Shown here one piece after another: positions 1 through 6,297 of a DNA stretch of 33,156 nt. The notes under the pieces are model-generated. The model did no database searches and was not told the DNA's origin. It saw only the letters and a program-made list of their open reading frames with translations. Source of the DNA: JdFR-22 sp964534325 (lineage in GTDB: Archaea; Halobacteriota; Archaeoglobi; Archaeoglobales; Archaeoglobaceae). The position numbers and the translations under genes were made by a program. The first letter of the stretch is position 1, and the number at the start of each line of letters is the position of its first letter. The stretch is from assembly GCA_964534325.1 (NCBI GenBank), contig CAZHOR010000022.1, positions 1 to 33,156 of the forward strand, written 5' to 3'.

Positions 1-52
1 AGAATTTCTTATCCTCTACACTAAGCTCCACCACATACTTCTTATTGACCAT
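1..52 (-). CDS. Partial IS630-like transposase, N-terminus only
   Basis: An ATG on the minus strand at 52 opens a frame that runs off the left edge. The 17 visible residues (MVNKKYVVELSVEDKKF) resemble the start of archaeal/bacterial IS630-family transposases, where a YVVxLSxEE-type strand precedes the helix-turn-helix. No catalytic DDE residues are in view. AT-rich sequence just upstream (about 75-92 on the plus strand) could hold its promoter and the insertion sequence end. The call rests on a short stretch and on memory of the family, so it is tentative. Confidence 0.4.
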   Translation of the reverse strand, partial: MVNKKYVVELSVEDKKF

Positions 53-171
53 AAAGTATATAGTAACTCGTCATATTTAAAATGTTCCTCTACTAGGTTC
101 ATTTAAAGGGGTCAATGGAGAAAAATTACTCCATCAGAAACATTAAATAACTTCTCGCAGAGTTAATTTAG

Positions 172-433
172 ATGTCAGATGTAGAAGTAGACGGAATGGT
201 AAAGAAAACCCTCCAGCATCGAGTGGAAGAAATAAATCACAAAATGCAAGAAATTCAAAAAAAATATTAGTTACTTTGAAAGAAAATATGGGATGGTTAC
301 CAAAGAATTTTTCGAGAAATTTCTAAATGGCGAACTGGGTGACGATATGGATTTCTTCGAGTGGAAAGCAGCAAAAGAAGTCTATGATGAATTAGAAAAG
401 GAAAAGAAGCTTTTATTAATTGCAATTAAATGA
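172..433 (+). pseudogene. Frameshifted small acidic protein, likely antitoxin partner of a TumE/DUF6516 toxin
   Basis: Two frames join into one protein. ATG at 172 gives MSDVEVDGMVKKTLQHRVEE and on to a stop at 268-270. Just after the run of eight A (257-264) the next frame continues with SYFERKYGMVTKEFFEKFLN, then GELGDDMDFFEWKAAKEVYDE, ending at 431-433. The spliced product matches a small archaeal family I recall, with an N-terminal coiled helix followed by a YGM..EEF...F..GELGDD.DFFEW signature, usually encoded directly before a DUF6516 (TumE-like) toxin gene, as here. One extra base in the A-run explains the break. A TATA-like ATTAAATAA (about 142-151) lies about 25 nt before the ATG, which fits a leaderless transcript. 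It may be a true pseudogene or an assembly indel. Confidence 0.6.
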
Positions 434-676
434 TCCAAAGGTACTTCGAGTTTTTGAGTACGTGACATCTGTTTTACGAAAGACAGATTACTCCTATCAC
501 TGGCAGGATAAAAACAATCAGATGATTATACATGGGATAATGCCTCCCACCATCCAGAAATCAAAACTTTCCCGCATCACAGGCACGAAGGGAATGAGGT
601 GGAAGAAACAAATGAACCAACACTTGCTGAGGTCCTCATGGAAATTGAGAGGAGAGTTATCCACGAGAAACTGTAA
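420..676 (+). pseudogene. Broken TumE/DUF6516-like toxin gene
   Basis: From a TTG at 420 the frame reads a short N-terminus, then YSYHWQDKNNQMIIH. At about 533 the frame shifts and continues WDNASHHPEIKTFPHHRHEG, then NEVEETNEPTLAEVLMEIE, ending at a TAA at 674-676. YHWQDK...WDNAPHHPE...TFPHHKH is the hallmark of the DUF6516/TumE toxin family. One base is missing near 531-534 (CATGG where CATTGG would keep frame). A different frame at 430 gives MIQRYFEFLS, which resembles the usual family N-terminus and runs into the body with a central strand missing. The gene therefore seems to have lost an internal segment as well as one base. It overlaps the end of the preceding antitoxin-like gene, as expected for a toxin-antitoxin pair. 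Confidence 0.65.
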
Positions 677-789
677 CTGTTATGTGGGTTCTGATGCTCT
701 GAGTGATTAAAGGGTTTCACAGAGTCAAAATAACTGCTGAACCATTCTGTAGGTTTAATTTTGATGGAATTGTTTTTCAATTTATAGGT

Positions 790-804
790 AAAATATAAAT
801 ATAT
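790..804 (+). promoter_or_regulatory. TATA box for the zinc-ribbon protein gene
   Basis: AT-rich AAATATAAATATATG lies about 34 nt upstream of the ATG at 834, so transcription should start near 825. A GAGG at about 822-825 may serve as a weak ribosome binding site. Pattern reading only. Confidence 0.45.
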
Positions 805-833
805 GTATCGGATTCTGGTTTTGAGGCATTAAT

Positions 834-1706
834 ATGGGTATGTTCGATACTATCTATTTCCAGAGACCCTATGCGTGTGGCCAGTGCGGGGAGGAGTTCC
901 ATTCGGTTCAGACCAAGGCATTTGAGAATATGCTGGAGGAATTTCAGGTAGGGGATTGTGTGGGTCACGCTGAGGAAGTAAGGATCGTGACCGAGGAACT
1001 GTTCTGCTTGAATTGCAGGAAGGATGTCAAAAACGTTTATCTGGTGGTGTATAGGGGCATACTCCTAAGTGTAACTGATGACCTGGAGGGGGCCAAGAGG
1101 CTTTTAGAGGTTAATGTAGAGAAAATGGTGTTGTGGTATCACGACCTATACCAGAGATACGTAGAGGTGAGGGGAGAGAGAAACTCATACGAGAGGTTTC
1201 TGAAGGATCTTTGTGAGTGGTACAATGAAGGATTACACCAGAAAGGTGAGCACAACTCTTTTACCAAATTGCGTTTCCTGTGGAACTTAAAGCATCTCGA
1301 GGGTGCCGTAAGCCCCATAGAGTCGATTGAGAGGTTCATTTCGCACACCAGCATGATGAGGGTACTGGATGAGCTTTGCAGGAAGGGTTACGAGGTACTG
1401 GACATCTACTATCCTGAAGAGATGAGCGATGGAGAGACGGTGTGGTCTGTTGACGTTTATCAGGACGAGATCAATGAGAGGTGCGACCTGAACTGGACCT
1501 GGACAGTGATAAGCAGGAGGCAGGTAGAAATCGATGGAGACACAGAGGAGGAGTTACCGGAGTGGACTATAGTGGTCGATGAACCTTTCTCCGAAGAATT
1601 TGTTTGCGATGCAGTTGAGAAGTGGTTGGAGGATAGGGGATACCAATTCAAGGTTAGTATGATTCCCTTAGAGCAGGCAAAAGGTTCAGGACTGTCAAAA
1701 AGTTAA
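834..1706 (+). CDS. Zinc-ribbon-containing protein of unknown function
   Basis: The 290-residue protein starts MGMFDTIYF, followed by CGQC (about residues 16-19) and, some 40 residues later, CLNC (about 58-61). The two CxxC pairs can form a zinc ribbon. The remainder is acidic and rich in W, Y and E, with no signal peptide or membrane segment, so it is probably cytosolic. MGMFDT at the N-terminus followed by a zinc knuckle is a pattern I associate with phage and mobile-element hypothetical proteins, though this is not proof of family. It sits between two degraded or complete toxin-antitoxin modules and has its own promoter-like sequence. No function can be assigned. Confidence 0.75.
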   Translation: MGMFDTIYFQRPYACGQCGEEFHSVQTKAFENMLEEFQVGDCVGHAEEVRIVTEELFCLNCRKDVKNVYLVVYRGILLSVTDDLEGAKRLLEVNVEKMVLWYHDLYQRYVEVRGERNSYERFLKDLCEWYNEGLHQKGEHNSFTKLRFLWNLKHLEGAVSPIESIERFISHTSMMRVLDELCRKGYEVLDIYYPEEMSDGETVWSVDVYQDEINERCDLNWTWTVISRRQVEIDGDTEEELPEWTIVVDEPFSEEFVCDAVEKWLEDRGYQFKVSMIPLEQAKGSGLSKS

Positions 1707-1738
1707 GAGAAGAGATCGATGAAAAGGAGCACGTTGCT

Positions 1739-2008
1739 ATGGATGTGAGGCAGCTTGATATGGAGCTGAATAATAGGGAGAGGGATAGGTTGGCGCAGTT
1801 GGTGGATAAGGTGGCAGATAGGGGAAGGAGAAAGGTGTTTTATTATAAGGGGTTTTATGGTTCTCTGGTGCCTGATGTGGAATCAGGGAAGCTGGTGGGC
1901 AGGGTTGAAGGAATTGAGGAGAATATTGTTTATGAGGGAGAGACAGTGAAGGAGTGCGAGAAGAAATTTATTGAGGGCGTTTCACGGTATAGCACTAGAG
2001 TTAAATAA
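1739..2008 (+). CDS. HicB-like antitoxin-type protein (89 aa)
   Basis: After an N-terminal charged helix, residues about 35-85 read FYYKGFYGSLVPDVESGKLV and then GRVEGIEENIVYEGETVKEC, EKKFIEGVSRY. This follows the HicB partial RNase H-like fold: a strand-rich module with D.E.G...G.V.GI.D.I.FEG.TV.E.E..F...V..Y. The usual C-terminal ribbon-helix-helix DNA-binding tail is absent, so it is a short form. No HicA partner follows directly; the next gene is another HicB-type protein of a different subfamily. ATG at 1739 is preceded by AAAGGAGC, a plausible ribosome binding site. Confidence 0.6.
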   Translation: MDVRQLDMELNNRERDRLAQLVDKVADRGRRKVFYYKGFYGSLVPDVESGKLVGRVEGIEENIVYEGETVKECEKKFIEGVSRYSTRVK

Positions 2009-2028
2009 AACTAAAAATATCTTAAACT

Positions 2029-2244
2029 ATGGAACTTCAGAGTGTAATATGGAAAGAGGAAGATACTTACATTATTAAAGAGGTTGTAACCGGTGTAACA
2101 ACCCAGGGGAAGAGCATTGAGGATGCTGTATCAAATATTAAAGAAGCAATAGAACTTTACCTGGAGGAGATACCAGAGATGAGAGATGAATTAAGGAGCC
2201 GGAAATTGATTGGTGCAGTTAATGTCGAAGTCGAAATTACCTAA
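2029..2244 (+). CDS. hicB: HicB-family antitoxin
   Basis: This 71-residue protein reads MELQSVIWKEEDTYIIKEVV, then TQGKSIEDAVSNIKEAIELY LEE, the classic compact archaeal HicB (UPF0150) pattern of three strands, GKSIEEA..N..EA, and a short tail. HicB proteins bind and neutralise the HicA mRNA interferase and usually repress their operon. The gene overlaps the reconstructed hicA start (ATG 2222) by 23 nt, typical of translational coupling. A TATA-like TTAAATAAAAC around 2000-2010, overlapping the end of the previous gene, lies about 25 nt upstream, which allows a leaderless start. Confidence 0.8.
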   Translation: MELQSVIWKEEDTYIIKEVVTGVTTQGKSIEDAVSNIKEAIELYLEEIPEMRDELRSRKLIGAVNVEVEIT

Positions 2245-2466
2245 ACTTTCAGGAAAGGAGATAATAAAATAAAAGTCTTAACAAAGAAGTTAGGGTTCGA
2301 AGTTGTGAGGCAAAAAGGAAGTCATGTTATACTGAGAAAATTTTCCAATGGAAGAAAGGTAGTTACCGTAGTCCCTTTGCACGATGAGGTGAAACTAGGA
2401 ACGCTTTTAGGTATATCGGAGTTGGCGGAAGTAAGTAAAGAAGAGTTCATAGAGAATTTGAAGTGA
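2222..2466 (+). pseudogene. hicA: HicA-family mRNA interferase, frameshifted
   Basis: ATG at 2222 gives MSKSKLPKLSGKEIIK and then a stop at 2270-2272. A neighbouring frame resumes immediately with KVLTKKLGFEVVRQKGSHVI, then LRKFSNGRKVVTVVPLHDEV, ending in a TGA at 2464-2466. Together they make a full HicA: the LSGKEIIK helix, GF...RQKGSHV with the catalytic His, and the V.VPLHDEVK.GTL strand-helix. The join falls in ATAATAAAATAAAA, where one base is missing. No alternative start exists upstream in the downstream frame, so the gene is broken as given. It is either inactivated in the cell, leaving an orphan HicB, or the sequence has a homopolymer indel. Confidence 0.75.
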
Positions 2467-2472
2467 TTGGCT

Positions 2473-2784
2473 TTATCGCTTAATTTGGCTTTCCAGTTCT
2501 CGGAATTCCTGGCTGATGGTATCACGAGTTATTTTAGATTCTTCCCTTATGGCAGTGATAGTGTTATCCTGTTTTTGTATCATTATGTCTTGTTTGCCCA
2601 GCATACTCTCTTGACTGCCCAGCATTAAGTCCTGTTTATCCAGCATGGTATCCTGCTTCTCCAAGGCCCTGTCCTGCTTTTCCAGCATCATATCTTGTTT
2701 ATCCAGCATGGTTGAAGTGTCTTTTTTGATGTCGCCGAGAATCTCAATTCCTTTTTCAAGTTTTTTGTCGGTTGACTGAATCAA
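2473..2784 (-). CDS. Coiled-coil protein with KQDxMLx heptads, possibly the tail of an acylphosphatase-type protein
   Basis: Residues about 25-75 are a near-perfect 7-residue repeat (MLDKQDM, MLEKQDR, ALEKQDT, MLDKQDL, MLGSQES, MLGKQDI, MIQKQDN), which should form one long coiled coil. The only start is a TTG at 2784; there is no ATG. In some archaea I recall such KQD tails fused behind an acylphosphatase domain. Acylphosphatase-like fragments with no tail occur elsewhere in this window (21821-22032 and 23067-23191), so this may be a stand-alone remnant. GGGGTGG at 2797-2804 could be a ribosome binding site, and a TATA-like TTATATAA at 2841-2850 lies upstream. Confidence 0.5.
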   Translation of the reverse strand: MIQSTDKKLEKGIEILGDIKKDTSTMLDKQDMMLEKQDRALEKQDTMLDKQDLMLGSQESMLGKQDIMIQKQDNTITAIREESKITRDTISQEFRELESQIKR

Positions 2785-2791
2785 AATAAAT

Positions 2792-2827
2792 AACTACCAC
2801 CCCAGCAGTTAACTACCACCCAGTAGT
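2792..2827. repeat. Two copies of AACTACCACCC, operator-like
   Basis: AACTACCACCC occurs at 2792-2802 and again at 2811-2821, a spacing of 19 nt (about two DNA turns). The second copy is part of a hyphenated palindrome, ACTAC-N6-GTAGT. For the minus-strand coiled-coil gene, the TATA-like element at 2841-2850 puts the transcription start close to these repeats, a usual place for a repressor site. The function is inferred. Confidence 0.4.
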
Positions 2828-2950
2828 ATATGTCGTTAAGTTATATAATCATTTATGGATTGAAGGCCTCATCTTGTCCTCTCCGTATAAGAGTTCAACT
2901 TTGAATTGAACTGATAACCAAATGGGATTTAGAAAACTAAGGATATCTTC

Positions 2951-3727
2951 TTAATCAATTCTCTTGTAATCGGCGTGGGAAGGATAGTATTCTAGAGTGC
3001 TCTTGTAAACTGGATCGGCCCCTATCTCACCATAGGTGGTTTGTATTGCTCTCTCTATAGTCATCTTCTGGTTAACAAGACCTTTTAAGGAGATTATGGC
3101 TGCACTATCACTATGATCGGGTGTGACTGGTCCAGTCCAGCTTAGAAACACTTTGGCCCCCTTATCTTCGGTGAAAGCTCTAGCCATATTGTCTTGTTTT
3201 AGGCCTTCGCACCCCATATGCAAGATGGTGGCATTATCAAAATCGCCGTCCAATCCCCTAATAAATCCGGGAGTAACACCAAAATAGTCTTCTTCCTCAA
3301 ATTTGAAGTATACTTTCTTAAGGTTATCAGCCAGCTGCGCAAACCGATATTTTCCTACTTCATATTTTTCAGATGTGAATAAAACCACAGGATTATCACC
3401 AAAATCACTTTGGGAGGAATGCACTCTGAAGATTATAATGTCATAACTCTTTTTTGGGAGTTTTTTGTAGAAATTAACTGTGATTTCTTCAGCAGGGTAA
3501 TAATCTACCTGGTAATTAGCTTCTTCCAGTATACTGGTAGCTTCATTTACAAAGGTCTGGTTGGGCATACCCGTACTTAGCTGGTTGACAATCGCTGCCC
3601 GCTTAAAGTTAGGTTGGGTAGGAGTGCTGCTGTCATCGGCGGTAGGATCAGCTAGGGTAAAATAGCCTAGAGAGCTTAAAAATAAAATAAAAATTGTGGA
3701 AGTAATAATGAGCTTCCTGCTGCTCAT
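2951..3727 (-). CDS. Membrane-anchored or exported caspase-fold-like protein
   Basis: I start it at the ATG at 3727, which overlaps the stop of the upstream gene (TAATG); a longer frame from 3772 would run through that gene's end. Residues about 5-25 form a signal anchor (LIITSTIFILFLSSLGYF). The soluble part has the order expected of a caspase/gingipain (clan CD) fold: AAIVNQL strand, helix, DIIIFRVHSS with a candidate catalytic His at 103, then ATILHMGCEG with a candidate Cys at 173, followed by MARAF, GAKVFLSWTGPV and a further helix. This matches a recurrent archaeal family of uncharacterised secreted proteins as I remember it. It is the last gene of the hydrogenase-like operon, so a role in processing or maturing surface proteins is possible but unproven. 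Confidence 0.55.
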   Translation of the reverse strand: MSSRKLIITSTIFILFLSSLGYFTLADPTADDSSTPTQPNFKRAAIVNQLSTGMPNQTFVNEATSILEEANYQVDYYPAEEITVNFYKKLPKKSYDIIIFRVHSSQSDFGDNPVVLFTSEKYEVGKYRFAQLADNLKKVYFKFEEEDYFGVTPGFIRGLDGDFDNATILHMGCEGLKQDNMARAFTEDKGAKVFLSWTGPVTPDHSDSAAIISLKGLVNQKMTIERAIQTTYGEIGADPVYKSTLEYYPSHADYKRID

Positions 3728-6297
3728 TATCTTCTCCTGGCTACTGTTGTTGCTCCTATTGCGAATACACACATTATGGTTGCTACTATGTATGGTGCTG
3801 CTACTGCTAACTTGTCAACCGGTCCAACGAATCCACCTATTGCAGGCGTCCCTGACGTAGGTGCCTCACCAGTCTCTATCGGTTGTCCACCTGCGCTGAA
3901 TACTGTTCCACTAAGTTCAGTCAAATTAGGTTTTGAAGAGCCATTAATGGTTGCAGAGACATATCCCAAGTAGCCATCTCCGTCTGCAGTATTAACAGTT
4001 GTATTTTCGCATATATCCCATTCACCAGCAGTCTCATTCCACCAGTACATGTTAAGCGTACTCTCGTTCTTGCCAGTTATGTCCGATTCTGCATAGTAAA
4101 GCTTAACTGTTACAGAATTCGGATTAACAGTTGTCTTGAAAACATCCACGTATTTTTCAATGCTGGTTATGTTGTATCCGTAGTATACACCCTTGACCGG
4201 GTTAGTTGAGTATTTTCCTATAGAGATATCTGCTGTGCCGCTTACTGAGACATTTACATCTGTTTCTTTTCTAGCATCAAATTCCTCGTCAGTAATTGAA
4301 CCCGAAGTAGCATATCCAGTGAAGTATACAGATTGGCCTTCTGTTCCCAACCATGGCTCGTAGGTTATGTTCACATTATCTATGGCATCTCCGGTACCTT
4401 TGCCCTGTCCTGAGGGTCCTGATGGATCTCCCCACCAGTTGCGGGTTGCATCTAGTGTTCCACCAGCGGTGTTGCCGTAGGAAACTCCAACATCTGTGTT
4501 GTCTTCTATATCACTATTGTTTATCTTGTTGTTTGAGCCGTCACCGATATAGACTCCTTTGGTATTGTCATGAATGTAGCAGTTGGTCACGTTGGTGAAG
4601 TTAGTCATTGAAGAGTTGACACCTATCTCACAGTTCTTGATTTCAAAGCTATCTATTGTTACGTAGTCTGAAGTAATGTTTACACCATTCTTTTGACTTG
4701 AACCGGAACAGTCAATTACTGGGCTCGAGGCTGCCGTCAGGGTCACATTCTTGTTGATTTCTACTGGACTGAATACGAATGATCCTGCTCTGATTGTGTC
4801 ACCAGGGTTCGCATTATCGATTGCATCCTGCAGGTTACTGTAGTAATCACCATTGACTTCAATAGGAGCAGTTGGCTCACCACCTGGTGCATCCAGCCAA
4901 GGAGTAAATGTTACATTATCTGATACATTAATCCCTGTGTTCGGTAAAACATTAGTCGAATGGGAAGGTCCATTTTCTGAGCCCCACCAGTTGTATCTAG
5001 CGTCAAGAACCTCATCATTGTCTTTATTAACAACACCGAAATAGGTATCTCCGAAGTCATTCCAATGAACAATAATTTCACTAGCATTAGCTATCGTTCC
5101 GCTATCAAAATTGCCGCTTTTAGTATCCATAGCCACAGCTACTGCCCAAGTAGTGTTAGGCGATGCTGTAATAGATGAAAAACTGTTCCTCTCTATCGTA
5201 ACATTCTTAGGTGTACCGAATTCCGAACTAGATGGAGTCGCCACAACTCCGTATGACCATAGACCATTGACATTTTCTATAATGTTGTTTTCTACTGTAA
5301 CATTATTAAGGTCTGCTTGCAACTTGATACCGTCAGATCCATAGTCCGGTTGGGCAATATTTCTAATTACGTTATCAAGGATTTTAACACCATCAATTTG
5401 GGTACCACTATCATACGATTTAACGTGAATACCCTCCACAGCTTTATCACTTGAGGTGCTGTTAACACCGTCAATGACATTGTTGCTTATTTCTATAACT
5501 TGACTAGAGTAATCTGTATAGCCAGCTCCATCGACAAAGATGCCCTCCTGCTCGCCAGAGTTCCCCATATTAGTTACCTTGAGGTTTTTGATGGTGACCC
5601 CGTCAACTTTGACATTGATTCTATCTTTTACCCAAGCAGGGTTGGCTCCATTTGGATCGTTAACGCCAGTCAAAGTTACGTTCTTGTTCACGTTAACTTC
5701 TTCATCGTATATCCCAGCAGCAACGTTAATTGTGTCTCCACCAGTTGCATTGTCTATTGCGTATTGAATCGTTGAATATCCTTCTCCGGCACTATCAATT
5801 TCTACTCCATCCACAGTCATTGTATCTGTGCCAGTTGCATTGACTGTGGCAGTAGTCATATTCAAAAGTTCTATAGAGATCGAATATTGCCCTACAGGTG
5901 CCCCATTGTTTATGGTGAAATTAGCCATTGCACTCATATTGTCAGAAAGGTTGATTCCAGAGACAGAGTCTGAAGTACCATCCGGTAATTGGACTGACCA
6001 ATTGCCACCAGAGATATAAGGGCCTCCAGATGGCCATTCAGATTCTCTCCAAGTTCCATTAAGAGCTTTATATTTCATAGTAATGTCTTGAACATCAAAG
6101 TCTACTGGCCCCGAGATCGTAATGTTATATCTGCATCCAGGGTCCAAGATCGTATCACTCGAAATATTTACTAAGATCTCATCACCAACCGAAGCATCAT
6201 CCGGAAAGTCAAAGTATACATTTCCAACTGCGCTTGCGCTCCCTGATAAGGCTAATATTGCCAGTATAGACAATATAGAGATTAGAAGTTTATTCAT
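3727..6297 (-). CDS. Cell-surface parallel beta-helix protein with C-terminal membrane anchor
   Basis: The 856-residue protein has a Sec signal peptide (LLISILSILAILALSGSASA), an N-terminal beta domain (about 25-160), two NosD/CASH-type parallel beta-helix blocks (from about 165 and about 480), each opening with STIQYAIDNA or NLQDAIDNA and closing with a RYNWWG or RNWWGDPSGPSG motif, then a beta-rich domain and a C-terminal hydrophobic helix ending in RRR. N-glycosylation sequons (N-x-S/T) are abundant. The tail GGFVGPVDKLAVAAPYI before the helix resembles a sorting or anchoring motif I recall from archaeal surface proteins. ATG at 6297 overlaps the hydrogenase-like large subunit stop by 8 nt and has GAGGTG at about 6304-6309. 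It is probably an S-layer-associated scaffold or partner of the exported redox complex. Confidence 0.75.
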   Translation of the reverse strand: MNKLLISILSILAILALSGSASAVGNVYFDFPDDASVGDEILVNISSDTILDPGCRYNITISGPVDFDVQDITMKYKALNGTWRESEWPSGGPYISGGNWSVQLPDGTSDSVSGINLSDNMSAMANFTINNGAPVGQYSISIELLNMTTATVNATGTDTMTVDGVEIDSAGEGYSTIQYAIDNATGGDTINVAAGIYDEEVNVNKNVTLTGVNDPNGANPAWVKDRINVKVDGVTIKNLKVTNMGNSGEQEGIFVDGAGYTDYSSQVIEISNNVIDGVNSTSSDKAVEGIHVKSYDSGTQIDGVKILDNVIRNIAQPDYGSDGIKLQADLNNVTVENNIIENVNGLWSYGVVATPSSSEFGTPKNVTIERNSFSSITASPNTTWAVAVAMDTKSGNFDSGTIANASEIIVHWNDFGDTYFGVVNKDNDEVLDARYNWWGSENGPSHSTNVLPNTGINVSDNVTFTPWLDAPGGEPTAPIEVNGDYYSNLQDAIDNANPGDTIRAGSFVFSPVEINKNVTLTAASSPVIDCSGSSQKNGVNITSDYVTIDSFEIKNCEIGVNSSMTNFTNVTNCYIHDNTKGVYIGDGSNNKINNSDIEDNTDVGVSYGNTAGGTLDATRNWWGDPSGPSGQGKGTGDAIDNVNITYEPWLGTEGQSVYFTGYATSGSITDEEFDARKETDVNVSVSGTADISIGKYSTNPVKGVYYGYNITSIEKYVDVFKTTVNPNSVTVKLYYAESDITGKNESTLNMYWWNETAGEWDICENTTVNTADGDGYLGYVSATINGSSKPNLTELSGTVFSAGGQPIETGEAPTSGTPAIGGFVGPVDKLAVAAPYIVATIMCVFAIGATTVARRR

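Noticed and set aside
268..270. TAG read through as pyrrolysine in the antitoxin-like gene
   Set aside because: The conserved continuation is in a different frame, so a frameshift is needed, not readthrough.
3728..3772. Longer N-terminus for the caspase-like protein
   Set aside because: It would overlap 45 nt of the upstream gene; ATG 3727 directly precedes a good signal anchor and overlaps the stop codon as in coupled genes.
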